Assembly: GCA_016291665.1 (NCBI GenBank)
Contig: JAEEYE010000009.1
Location: 19,797-83,796, forward strand
Direction: 5' to 3'
Length of the DNA stretch: 64,000 bases
Source of the DNA: Oxalobacter sp.
GTDB taxonomy: Bacteria; Pseudomonadota; Gammaproteobacteria; Burkholderiales; Burkholderiaceae_D
The position numbers were made by a program, and so were the translations under genes. The notes beneath the pieces are model-generated. The model did no database searches. It was not told where the DNA came from and saw only the letters and a list, made by a program, of their open reading frames with translations. Numbering within the stretch: position 1 is the stretch's first letter; each line of letters starts with the position of its first letter. Of this stretch, positions 11,745-19,674 are shown piece by piece.

Positions 11745-12086
11745 CTAATACCGTCCGCACCAGCAGCACCGTCTGCCAGAACCACAGCAACAGCGGGAAA
11801 CTTTCAGCACATCAACATCCAGGTTTAACCATTCCGTTAGTTCGCGGCGGTCTGGATAGCGTCCCACTAGGACAAGCTGCCTATCTATAATGGTTGCGGG
11901 GAGGCTTTCGCGCAGGGCAATTTTGCCTAACAGGAGTGGGTTATCCGCAAATTGGATGGATGCTTGGCTTGGCGCCATCCGTTCAACTGTGATGCCGTTT
12001 GCCAGTAGGGCATGGCAAACGGCATCTGGGAACTTATTAGTGCCAGGATCTGCTGAAAAAGGTTCAACAATCTGCAGAGTTGCCAT
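11745..12086 (-). CDS. ArsD-like protein lacking the N-terminal metalloid-binding cysteines
   Basis: A 113-residue protein aligning by eye along the whole ArsD family: an N-terminal beta strand, the conserved LPATIIDRQLVLVGRYPDRRELTEWL block (residues 62-87), and a C-terminal cysteine cluster with Cys100-Cys101 and Cys107-Cys108 separated by five residues, as in the classic family member, plus Cys99 and Cys110. ArsD delivers As(III)/Sb(III) to the ArsA ATPase and can repress ars genes. The residues aligned with the essential Cys12, Cys13 and Cys18 are Ala, Asp and Lys. No arsA, arsB, arsC or arsR is nearby. Its ATG follows the upstream stop directly (TAGATG). The fold call is good; an arsenic role is doubtful. 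Confidence 0.75.
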   Translation of the reverse strand: MATLQIVEPFSADPGTNKFPDAVCHALLANGITVERMAPSQASIQFADNPLLLGKIALRESLPATIIDRQLVLVGRYPDRRELTEWLNLDVDVLKVSRCCCGSGRRCCWCGRY

Positions 12087-12794
12087 CTACCGATGCCTGC
12101 CGCCTCTGTGCCCATTGCCATGGTGTCCACTGCCAGAGAACCCGCCATGGTGTCCATGGTTATGGTTACCACCAAACATCCCACCATGTGACCCCCCCCG
12201 ATGTTCTCTGGACATCCCAGCGAAGTGGCCGCCAGAATCGTGGTGTCCGCCGCCGAAGATGCCTCCCCGCTGGCCGGAGTCGTGTCCCATTGGATTGCCC
12301 TCATGATGGCGTTCGAAACCGCCGCTTTTCCTGCCTTCGCGTGAGGCTTCACCCATCCGCTCACGGCTGTAAGGACCACGGGCATCTGGCTTTCCCATCA
12401 TGTCTTCGCGGCCATCCGGTCCGCCGTGGTGGCCACCCATGCTGCCATGTGGCTTGTCAGGGCGGCCAATCATGCTTCCGTGGTCATATGGTCCTCCCAT
12501 ACCAGGACGTGGATGTCCCATAGAACCGTGCGGAATGCCTGGATAACTGCGGTGGGGACCTGGAGGCCCATAGCCATATCCGCCTCTAGGTGGAGGCGGA
12601 CCATAGCTAGGGCGTGGTGGCGGAGGAGGATAGTCATAACCGTAGTCGTTGTAATTGCTACCTCCGTCTAATATGTCACTGATTGTTTCGATAACTTTGA
12701 CAGTTTCAACGATTGTCCCTAGTACATCGCTTTGGGCATAAGTTGGGATATTGATGGCGAATGCGCCAAGTAGTGCGAGGGTTAGCTTTTTCAT
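12087..12794 (-). CDS. Exported Gly/His/Pro/Arg-rich protein
   Basis: A 235-residue protein with a signal peptide (MKKLTLALLGAFAINIPTYA, cleavage near residue 20) and a short helical part (about 22-42). The long low-complexity tail has a Tyr/Pro-rich section and then Gly/His/Met/Arg-rich repeats with motifs such as HGSMGG and GGxHGGxFGG. The histidine and methionine density suggests metal (Cu, Ni or Zn) binding in the periplasm; this is inference. Start ATG 12794 has GGAG at good spacing. The adjacent ArsD-like gene starts at the very next base after the stop, so the two are translationally coupled. Confidence 0.75.
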   Translation of the reverse strand: MKKLTLALLGAFAINIPTYAQSDVLGTIVETVKVIETISDILDGGSNYNDYGYDYPPPPPRPSYGPPPPRGGYGYGPPGPHRSYPGIPHGSMGHPRPGMGGPYDHGSMIGRPDKPHGSMGGHHGGPDGREDMMGKPDARGPYSRERMGEASREGRKSGGFERHHEGNPMGHDSGQRGGIFGGGHHDSGGHFAGMSREHRGGSHGGMFGGNHNHGHHGGFSGSGHHGNGHRGGRHR

Positions 12795-12870
12795 AGTGTC
12801 TCCACAAGCAAACCGAAGGAATTTGGGCACAGTAAAGGCATTGTCCCGTGAAGCGGCCTATCCATTTTCA

Positions 12871-12876
12871 ATTATA
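12871..12876 (-). promoter_or_regulatory. Possible -10 element for the His/Gly-rich operon
   Basis: On the minus strand a TATAAT lies about 77 bp upstream of the ATG at 12794. No convincing -35 hexamer accompanies it. Confidence 0.35.
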
Positions 12877-12932
12877 GCGACTTGAGGTACAAAGGAACAT
12901 GAAATCTTACATAGTTTTCAAGCTGCTGAAAT

Positions 12933-12958
12933 AAAAACCCCGTACCTGCTGGTACGGG
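12933..12958 (-). terminator. Rho-independent terminator of the small His-rich gene
   Basis: Read on the minus strand, CCCGTACC and GGTACGGG form an 8-bp stem with a four-base loop, followed by GTTTTT. It lies 36 bp after the stop of the His-rich peptide gene and separates it from the operon below. Confidence 0.85.
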
Positions 12959-12993
12959 ATACGAAGGAGAGTTCGTGGTTATCTGATTTTTAA

Positions 12994-13263
12994 TCAGTCC
13001 GAGAGGATGGCGGCTGCCGTGACAATGGCACTTCCTATGATGATGGCATCAGCTACGTGACTGCCATGGTAGTGTTCATGGACTACAACGCGGTGCCTTG
13101 GAGGAGGTGGCATATGCGGATGATGGCCATGGTGGTGTGGGCCAGGATGCCGCATTCCGTGGTGTGGATGTGGCTCATAGGGATGATGTGGCCTGCCAAA
13201 ATCGTGGGCAAATGGGGCTGACATCACGGCCATGCCTAATAATGCTGCAATGAATTTTTTCAT
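12994..13263 (-). CDS. Small exported His-rich protein
   Basis: An 89-residue product from ATG 13263, which has a strong GGAGG six bases upstream. A signal peptide (about residues 1-19, MKKFIAALLGMAVMSAPFA) precedes a His/Pro-rich segment (about 20-62) with clusters such as HPHHGMRH and HHHGHHPHM. The C-terminus is a hydrophobic Ala/Ile stretch (VADAIIIGSAIVTAAAIL) that could be a membrane anchor or part of a small structured unit. It is likely a periplasmic metal-binding peptide. It has its own terminator and lies 199 bp upstream of the His/Gly-rich operon on the same strand. Confidence 0.7.
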   Translation of the reverse strand: MKKFIAALLGMAVMSAPFAHDFGRPHHPYEPHPHHGMRHPGPHHHGHHPHMPPPPRHRVVVHEHYHGSHVADAIIIGSAIVTAAAILSD

Positions 13264-13509
13264 GATGACCTCCGTTCTTGTCTTTGTTCCCGTGGCCTTG
13301 ATATGCGTAGGGATTTTTTCCGTTGGAGTCATCTTACTGCCGTTAAAATGAACTACCTTGCACTGTTTCACTGTTTTACTCTTGTTACAGAAGTTTACTA
13401 AATTAGGGTGTAAAGGCCCTGTCCGTGGGGAATGTCAAAGAAACTAACAACTGGCGTAGGGCTGAAAGGTAATGGTTGCCAGCGCTGTGATGTTTTGGAA
13501 TAGCGGTTA

Positions 13510-13515
13510 TATAAT
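13510..13515 (+). promoter_or_regulatory. -10 element of the OB-fold lipoprotein gene
   Basis: A perfect TATAAT is placed 31 bp before the ATG at 13547. The -35 region at 17 bp spacing (TGATGT) is poor. Confidence 0.45.
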
Positions 13516-13546
13516 GTGCTCACTGATCCAAATAATGGAGGAATTC

Positions 13547-13948
13547 ATGAGAAAGTATGTAGCCTGTGTGCTTCCTGCTATGGCATTGCTTTTAGTTGCC
13601 TGTAGTGGTTCTACCAAGGGTGATGGCGTTGTTAAGACGACACCTGAGGAAATCTTAAAGGCGTATCAATCAGGTGCTTCTGCCGGTGACAGGCAGTTCA
13701 AAGACAAGGCAATCTTGGTAACAGGGACAGTCGGAGAAGTGGATACGGACGATAATGGTGTTCCATACCTGACGTTTGCTCTGGACAATGAAGTGTTACC
13801 AACGTTCAACTTCAAGAAAGAACAGGCTAAGGCGGTTGAGGGTCTCAAAGTAGGAGATAAGGTGACGTTGCAATGTGTTGGGGTGGGCGAGCTTGTCAGG
13901 ACGCCGACCTTTAAGGATTGCGAAGTGGCTAAGACAGCAACACATTAA
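13547..13948 (+). CDS. Lipoprotein with tRNA_anti-like OB-fold domain
   Basis: A 133-residue protein. Signal peptide with lipobox LVAC, lipidated Cys19. The mature part (about 35-130) has the pattern of tRNA_anti-like OB-fold proteins: an ILKAY helix, FKDKAILVTGTVGEV, a central TFALDN strand, a GLKVGDKVTLQCVGVG strand pair, and a final FKDCEV with a conserved Cys. Family members are envelope proteins of unknown function. ATG 13547 has GGAGG five bases upstream; the longer reading frame from 13472 is untranslated leader. Confidence 0.8.
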   Translation: MRKYVACVLPAMALLLVACSGSTKGDGVVKTTPEEILKAYQSGASAGDRQFKDKAILVTGTVGEVDTDDNGVPYLTFALDNEVLPTFNFKKEQAKAVEGLKVGDKVTLQCVGVGELVRTPTFKDCEVAKTATH

Positions 13949-14556
13949 CGTGCAAGAATCATTGCGTATGGGATGGGTGGATTTGCAACGGAACGCAGTC
14001 ATCCATCTGCTGTTGTCCTCACTGATGGGGGCAGTGCTGAACTGGACAACTGCAGAGTAGATTCCTGTCTGGGTAGGTACCGGACTTTCCCGGAAGTCAA
14101 CCGATTCACATGGTGTGACGGATAAAACTATCACAATGGGGCATGCATCGACTGCAGGTGTTACTCGCCACTGCCTGCTAGGCGTATGTCTCCAGCTATA
14201 TGGCCAGGACAGCTTGATTGGTCTTTCAGGTTGACGACCTGTGGACAGTATTATATATGAGCAGGGTAAAAATGCTGTTGTTTTTCGCGACAATGTCCCC
14301 TTTTTCTAGAAATTTCTTTTTGAGTGCTTTTACTCTGTCCCTAAACGATTAAAAACTAAGCATTAATTGCGATAATGATACGTTTTAGAGCGATAGGATA
14401 GGTATGTTTCAGGTAGGAAATTTGTTTGTACGATGTCTTGATGTAGGGAATCTCAGTTGAAAAGGGACGGAGTTGATTCCGTTTGGGTTTACCGTTCAGC
14501 GTAGTAAGCTTTGCTGTACTATCATTGGCAACTTGACACTTAAAGGGGGGGTAATT
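13949..14556. other. 608-bp stretch without a convincing gene
   Basis: Between the OB-fold lipoprotein and the HD protein. The only sizeable frame is a 165-codon minus-strand one (13796-14293) that overlaps the lipoprotein gene. Its composition is rich in Ser, Arg, Cys and Pro, there is no ribosome-binding site, and no family is recognisable. No clear terminator, tRNA or transposon end was found. It may be a decayed gene or an untranslated region with an unrecognised RNA. Confidence 0.5.
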
Positions 14557-15051
14557 ATGGCAGAATCCTTAACAGCATGGGTCAAGGAACAGTTTGAGGG
14601 GCGAGTAGATCATGCAGGGAAGCCTTATTACGGGCATTGTGATTTTGTTGCATCGCTTGCAAGCCAGTATGCTCGTGCATTGGGACTGACTGATGCAGAC
14701 GTTGAGGTAATTTACAGAGCGGGACTATGCCATGATTTGCTGGAAGATACGCAGGTTACTGAGGAAGAGCTTTTGTCTAGGACATCGCCTATGGTGGTGC
14801 GGCTGGTTAAGGTATTGACGCACAAACAAGGCGATTCGTACGAAACGTACTTTACGCAGGCTTTGCAAGATCCTATGGCGGTTATTATCAAACTTGCTGA
14901 TGCAACCCACAATGCCATGGTGACGCGTTTTGATGAGGAAAGGCGTACGCCTGAATTACAGGCGGAATGTCTTAGGTATACAAAACGCGTACTGCGCTTG
15001 CAAGCGAAGGTGATGGAATACTATCCCTGCGCTATGACAATGTTGGAATAA
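14557..15051 (+). CDS. Stand-alone HD-domain protein, RelA/SpoT hydrolase-like
   Basis: A 164-residue single-domain protein. The HD metal motifs are GHCDFVASLA (first His), AGLCHDLLEDT (His-Asp, then Glu-Asp) and IIKLADATHNAM (final Asp). The LLEDT and KLADxxHN motifs resemble the ppGpp hydrolase domain of RelA/SpoT and small alarmone hydrolases rather than generic HD phosphatases. No synthetase, TGS or ACT domain is present. It may hydrolyse (p)ppGpp or another nucleotide; the substrate is inference. The start at 14557 is fixed by a strong GGGGGG stretch; an upstream in-frame start at 14473 is unlikely. Confidence 0.75.
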   Translation: MAESLTAWVKEQFEGRVDHAGKPYYGHCDFVASLASQYARALGLTDADVEVIYRAGLCHDLLEDTQVTEEELLSRTSPMVVRLVKVLTHKQGDSYETYFTQALQDPMAVIIKLADATHNAMVTRFDEERRTPELQAECLRYTKRVLRLQAKVMEYYPCAMTMLE

Positions 15052-15161
15052 GTAGGAAGTCCACACCCGTTATACGCAATCCTTGGGTGGTTGCAGTTCC
15101 TTTCTTTGGTAGAATGCGCCTTGTCATTAATACCGCCTGTTGCTACGCCTTAGGCCGTGGC

Positions 15162-16229
15162 ATGGGTTTGTTTTCGTCTATGGCTATGGATTTTAGGAAG
15201 ATTCCCCTTATTGCAGGTATTTCATTGCTGGCAGCTGTGCTTGTCGGTTGCGGAGAACAGAAAGAAACCGCGCTCAAGGCTGGTGCTCCTACGAAGTCGC
15301 TGACATCACAAGACCTGATGATTATTGGAGATAAGGTACTCAAGGATACTTATCAGAAATTTGATGTCAAAAGACGCTGTTGGGTAACGGAGAATGCTGA
15401 CAATGTCAGTTTCTGCATGAAACAGTCATCTATCAATGTTGTTAATGATGGCTCGGGACAGACAATTTACCTGTTGGCAACAGGTGGTGTGTTGCGTCGC
15501 CTAGACAATGCGCCTGGCATTGCAGGTATGTTTGTGGTTAAGCCTGATGGTAGTGGATATCGAATCTTGGCGCAGTCAACCTATACGCAGACCGGTTTAA
15601 GCGGTAGTGTGCCGAATGGCAAGTTCCTGCAACTTGGGGCGTCGATTGGCGGTTGGGTGTTTACAGCACCTGAAATTGCGGGTAATCCTGACCGCACATG
15701 GCATCTGTACGGTTTAGGCAATGAGACAGTCCAAGACTTCGGTATGTTGACTTTCCATTACCGTAAAGGGATGTTTGTCTTGCCAAAACGTTATGAAGTC
15801 AATATAGATACGGATTCCGAAGATGCTAAGGCAGCTTACTATCCACTGCTGGTGACCATTGGTGGTTCCAAGGCAGGGAAAATCCAGGTTCAGAAAAAGT
15901 ATGTCTTTACGTATGACACTAGTGTAGGGCAGTATGTGCCACCTAAAGATTGGCCTGTTGAAAGGAAACTAGCTGAGCCCTCATCTTCTGGTAACCAGTC
16001 GACGGCAGTGCAGCCCCAGTCATCAGATGAAGGGACGCCGGCTGAAGTGAAGCAGGGTGAACAGCAAACAGAAGCGCCAGTTGAAGTGAAAAAAGCAGTG
16101 GAGCCGAAACCGGTGAAAAAAATGGTTGAGAAAAAGCTGATTGAGGTCAGTAAACCGACTAAAAGGCCTGAAGAACCAAAAAAAGTGCCTGAACCAACTA
16201 AGAAGGCAGAAGCCGAAGGCGGCAAATAA
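15162..16229 (+). CDS. Lipoprotein, paralog of the next gene, with Lys/Pro/Glu tail
   Basis: About 355 residues. Lipobox LVGC follows a hydrophobic segment, so the product is a lipoprotein. Residues about 50-265 are homologous to the adjacent protein: shared VLKDTYxKxD, CWV-(10)-CMK, YLLATG, GMFxVKP, and the terminal GQYVPPKDWP. After this comes a roughly 95-residue Lys/Pro/Glu/Val-rich tail resembling a periplasm-spanning linker. Start is uncertain: ATG 15162 has AGG upstream, while 15180 and 15186 would give a more compact signal peptide. I do not recognise the family. Confidence 0.75.
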   Translation: MGLFSSMAMDFRKIPLIAGISLLAAVLVGCGEQKETALKAGAPTKSLTSQDLMIIGDKVLKDTYQKFDVKRRCWVTENADNVSFCMKQSSINVVNDGSGQTIYLLATGGVLRRLDNAPGIAGMFVVKPDGSGYRILAQSTYTQTGLSGSVPNGKFLQLGASIGGWVFTAPEIAGNPDRTWHLYGLGNETVQDFGMLTFHYRKGMFVLPKRYEVNIDTDSEDAKAAYYPLLVTIGGSKAGKIQVQKKYVFTYDTSVGQYVPPKDWPVERKLAEPSSSGNQSTAVQPQSSDEGTPAEVKQGEQQTEAPVEVKKAVEPKPVKKMVEKKLIEVSKPTKRPEEPKKVPEPTKKAEAEGGK

Positions 16230-16260
16230 GTTCGATTCGGGCGTAGGAGAATAAAAGAGT

Positions 16261-17070
16261 ATGAAAGCAAAACGTATCTTGGGATGGTGTGTTGTGCCGT
16301 TGGTGGCATTGGCTTTGTCCAGTTGTGGCCAAAAGGAGGAAAAAACCACTGAACCTAAGCCCCAGAAGGTTGCTAAATTATCCAAACAGGAGTTGTCAGA
16401 CTTGGGTACCAGGGTCTTGAAAGATACCTACAAGAAGTACGATGGTAAGAAATCCTGTTGGGTTGTCCAGGGCAAGGATAAGGCCGACTATTGCATGAAA
16501 GTTGCATCTGTTGAGTCGGTGATGACTGAAGACGGTGAAAAGGTTTATCTGTTGGCTACTGGTGAAAAGGCAACTGAAGGCGAGAAAGACGCTGAAAACG
16601 GCATTATTGGTATGTTTGCCGTTAAACCTGAAAATGGGGAATACAAAGTGATTGCACAGACCCAGACAGCGGAAATCAAAGGGCACGCAGCAGGCGGTGA
16701 ATTCGTCCAGTTGGGCAAGAATGTCTATGGTTGGAAAATCGGTAAGAGTGAAACTGACCAAGGCCAGAATATTGCCGGGGTTTCGTTTTATGGCGTGCAG
16801 GACGATCAGGTCAAGGATTTGGGTAGTGTCCAGACTGGGTATGACGATGCGGCTGCTGCAGAACCGGATGCCAAGGTCAATCGCGTGACCAGGCTGGAAG
16901 GAAAGGTTGAGGTTGATAAGACGAATGCGGATGCCGAACATTATCCATTGACGGTGACCGTGAGTGGTGAAATGGATGGGCAGAAACTTTCACCCCGGAA
17001 ATACGCCATCCAGTTCAGTTCGCAAAAGGGGCAGTACGTCCCGCCGAAGGATTACCCAATCGTTGATTAA
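16261..17070 (+). CDS. Lipoprotein, paralog of the preceding gene
   Basis: A 269-residue protein with signal peptide and lipobox LSSC (Cys22). The same domain as its neighbour follows, including VLKDTYKKYD, two cysteines 12 residues apart (CWV...YCMK), YLLATG, GMFAVKP and a C-terminal GQYVPPKDYP, but without the charged tail. It lies 31 bp downstream of the paralog on the same strand, so the two look like one operon from a tandem duplication. No enzyme motif is visible. The conserved cysteine pair may form a disulfide. Function unknown. Confidence 0.75.
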   Translation: MKAKRILGWCVVPLVALALSSCGQKEEKTTEPKPQKVAKLSKQELSDLGTRVLKDTYKKYDGKKSCWVVQGKDKADYCMKVASVESVMTEDGEKVYLLATGEKATEGEKDAENGIIGMFAVKPENGEYKVIAQTQTAEIKGHAAGGEFVQLGKNVYGWKIGKSETDQGQNIAGVSFYGVQDDQVKDLGSVQTGYDDAAAAEPDAKVNRVTRLEGKVEVDKTNADAEHYPLTVTVSGEMDGQKLSPRKYAIQFSSQKGQYVPPKDYPIVD

Positions 17071-17079
17071 ACCGGTGCA

Positions 17080-18021
17080 TCATGCCGGATCTTCGTTTGC
17101 TGGGGCTGTATCACCTTTTAGTCTTTCGCGTTGTTTGAGCCACAATTGGCTGGCATTGATGACGTTTTGCCAGATGACATAGGAGCCTGCACCAACTGCG
17201 GTAATCGGTGTCATATAGGTGTGTGCCAGCCAGATGGCAAAGACGGTGTTCTTCTGACCGAGCGCTTGCCCGCCTGTGATACGTTGGTTCCAGCGTGCGC
17301 CAATTACTTTGCCGATCCAAAACTGCAGACCGCAGACAGTCAGTGCTGCTAATGCAATCCAGATTTGTGAGAGCAGGTTTTCCTGTTCGTTGATGATAGT
17401 CGCAATGACCTGTCCCATGAGGATTGTGATTGTTACAGCCCACAGGTAAAACGCTAGGTTTGGTAAGGCCATCATACGGCGGTGTAATGTGGGCGTGAAG
17501 CACTTGATAGCCATCGCCACAAAGAAGGGAAATATCAGTAAGGGGAAGACCTTCTGCAAGATGGTTAGTACTGCCATCCAGTAACTGATGTCATGGCCTG
17601 CAGGATGGATGAGCGGGAAAAGAGCGGGCGCAGTTACCGCACAGCCGATGTTACTGACCATGGTGAAGGCTGTGAGGGAGGCAGCGCTGCCACCCAATTT
17701 CTCGGTGATGACTGCTGCGGCAGTTGCAGTTGGGGCAATGAAACAGATCATCGCTCCTTCAGCAATCCACACGTCAATGTCTTTGAGTGCATAAAAGACA
17801 CCGATAGCACCTAAAACTTGGACAGCCAGGAGTACCCAGTGCAAAGTGCTGATGCGGATATCTGTGGCTGATACACGGCAGAAGGTAATGGTTAGCATTG
17901 CAAAAATCAGCCAGGGTAGTAGCGGCGTGAGATGGATAAAGAAGGGATATCCAATAGCACCTGCCACCATGGCAATCGGCAGAGTCCAGTTTCTGAGTAT
18001 TTGGGTGATGGTGGCTAGCAT
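17080..18021 (-). CDS. Bile acid:sodium symporter-family (BASS) permease
   Basis: An inner-membrane transporter with about nine or ten hydrophobic helices. Family hallmarks are the PTATAAAVITEKLGG stretch with the following SNIGCAVTAPAL, and the late GGQALGQKNTVFAIWLAHT motif, which line the substrate and sodium sites in this fold. The substrate cannot be read from sequence; homologs carry organic acids. ATG 18021 gives 313 residues starting MLATITQILRNW. A GTG at 18072 is also in frame, and neither has a clear ribosome-binding site. It converges on the lipoprotein pair with a 9-bp gap. Confidence 0.85.
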   Translation of the reverse strand: MLATITQILRNWTLPIAMVAGAIGYPFFIHLTPLLPWLIFAMLTITFCRVSATDIRISTLHWVLLAVQVLGAIGVFYALKDIDVWIAEGAMICFIAPTATAAAVITEKLGGSAASLTAFTMVSNIGCAVTAPALFPLIHPAGHDISYWMAVLTILQKVFPLLIFPFFVAMAIKCFTPTLHRRMMALPNLAFYLWAVTITILMGQVIATIINEQENLLSQIWIALAALTVCGLQFWIGKVIGARWNQRITGGQALGQKNTVFAIWLAHTYMTPITAVGAGSYVIWQNVINASQLWLKQRERLKGDTAPANEDPA

Positions 18022-18228
18022 ACGGTATGTACGGTTGATGATGGCTCTCCAAGCGGGTAGATGGTAAGTCACAGCGTCTGTGATAGCAATGGTTGATGGG
18101 ATGCGGGCTGTTTTTCAGGGCGCGGGTAGATGGTGTTTTGGTAGAATATGGCCATGGAATGAGTCCGGATTCTGTAGTGGTACGGACAATGTTGTTTATG
18201 GTTCAGTTAAAAATTTTTGTTTCGGTTT

Positions 18229-19635
18229 ATGTCTGATTTACAGCAAGCACCGGTATCAGGAGAAAAGCCGCTTGGCTTTGCCCAATTTGGGTTGTCTGAA
18301 GAAATCCTTAAGGCATTGGCGGATTTGGGATACAAAAGACCGACCCCAATCCAGACCCAAGCTATTCCCCTTGTCCTTGAAGGGAAAGATGTCATGGGCG
18401 CTGCCCAGACAGGGACAGGGAAGACTGCGGGGTATTCTTTGCCAGTCCTCCAGAAACTCCTTTATTTTGCCAACAACAGTGTGTCGCCTGCGCGCCATCC
18501 CGTTCGCATGCTTGTACTTGTGCCGACTCGGGAGTTGGCAGACCAGGTCTTTGAAGACATCAAGCGTTACGCCAAATATACAACGCTGAGAATTGCTGTT
18601 GTTTTCGGCGGAGTTGATATGTCAACACAGGCTGGTGCGTTGCGTGCGGGCTGTGAAGTACTGATTGCAACGCCTGGTCGGTTGTTGGATCATGTCCAGC
18701 AGCGCAATGTGAGCCTGAGCCAGACGCAGGTATTGGTTTTAGATGAGGCAGATCGCATGTTGGATATGGGGTTCCTGCCTGATTTGCAACGCATTGTGAA
18801 CTTGCTTCCGAAGCAGCGCCAGAACCTGCTCTTTTCTGCGACGTTTACCGAAGAAATTCGTAGGTTAGCCTCGAAGTTCTTGGTGTCGCCCGTATCCATT
18901 GAAGTTGCCCGCAAAAATGCGGTAGCAGATACGGTCAAACAAATCATCTACCATGTGGAAGATGAACAAAAGGGTGCTTTTGTTGAATATCTCTTGAAGA
19001 ACCATCCAGGTGAACAGACGCTGATTTTTACCAATACCAAGTTGGGCGCTTCGCGTTTGGCACGTTGGCTGGAACGTAAAGGCATTAAAGCGGCTGCCAT
19101 TCATGGCGATAGGACACAGCAAGAACGTATGGCGGTGCTGGAGTCCTTCAAGAATGCCGATGTGAATGTCTTGGTTGCGACTGATGTAGCTGCGCGTGGG
19201 CTTCATATTGAAGATCTGCCGTTTGTTATTAATTTTGAGTTGCCTTATGTGGCAGAAGATTACGTCCACCGTATTGGCAGGACGGGGCGCGCAGGTTCGC
19301 GTGGCACAGCAGTCTCACTTTATGCCGACAAGGACGTGAAACTCTTAGTGGATATTGAAAAATTAATCCATAAGAAGCTTACACCGACCGTACCTGAGGG
19401 TTTCAATCCTCGTGAATATGCCGTTAAAGCTGGTAAGGCTGGACGCTATGAACGGCCTGAGTTGGGACCTTACCATTCCGTTGGGATGAAGAAGAAAAAA
19501 TCTCAAGATCCATGGTTTGATAAGCCTTATGAACCTGAGACGGCACCAGAAAACCAGAAACCAGAGCCTGTTACAAAGGCAAAACCGAAACCGTTAGCAT
19601 TCTTATTGGGCGGAGGCCCGAAGAAAACAGACTGA
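18229..19635 (+). CDS. rhlE: DEAD-box RNA helicase, RhlE type
   Basis: ATP-dependent RNA helicase of 468 residues. In order: the F..FGLS Q motif (about 16-45), AQTGTGKT with Lys65, PTRELADQV, TPGRL, DEAD (172-175), SAT, and in the second RecA domain HGDRTQQER, ATDVAARG and HRIGRTGR. The basic C-terminal tail (KKKK, Pro/Lys-rich) fits RhlE-type enzymes, which act in ribosome assembly and RNA turnover. Start ATG 18229 (MSDLQQ); a TTG four codons earlier is a weaker choice. The symbol is by subfamily resemblance. Confidence 0.88.
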   Translation: MSDLQQAPVSGEKPLGFAQFGLSEEILKALADLGYKRPTPIQTQAIPLVLEGKDVMGAAQTGTGKTAGYSLPVLQKLLYFANNSVSPARHPVRMLVLVPTRELADQVFEDIKRYAKYTTLRIAVVFGGVDMSTQAGALRAGCEVLIATPGRLLDHVQQRNVSLSQTQVLVLDEADRMLDMGFLPDLQRIVNLLPKQRQNLLFSATFTEEIRRLASKFLVSPVSIEVARKNAVADTVKQIIYHVEDEQKGAFVEYLLKNHPGEQTLIFTNTKLGASRLARWLERKGIKAAAIHGDRTQQERMAVLESFKNADVNVLVATDVAARGLHIEDLPFVINFELPYVAEDYVHRIGRTGRAGSRGTAVSLYADKDVKLLVDIEKLIHKKLTPTVPEGFNPREYAVKAGKAGRYERPELGPYHSVGMKKKKSQDPWFDKPYEPETAPENQKPEPVTKAKPKPLAFLLGGGPKKTD

Positions 19636-19674
19636 CGGGCGCCTGTCGTTGTTCTAAAGACAATAGGAAAATCA

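Noticed and set aside
12080..12671. Plus-strand frames opposite the His/Gly-rich gene
   Set aside because: Low-complexity shadow. The minus strand has signal peptide, ribosome-binding site and operon context.
13796..14293. 165-codon minus-strand frame
   Set aside because: Overlaps the OB-fold lipoprotein, has no ribosome-binding site, and has the composition of a chance frame.
14533..14538. TTGACA just upstream of the HD gene
   Set aside because: Too close to the ATG to be a -35 element for that gene.
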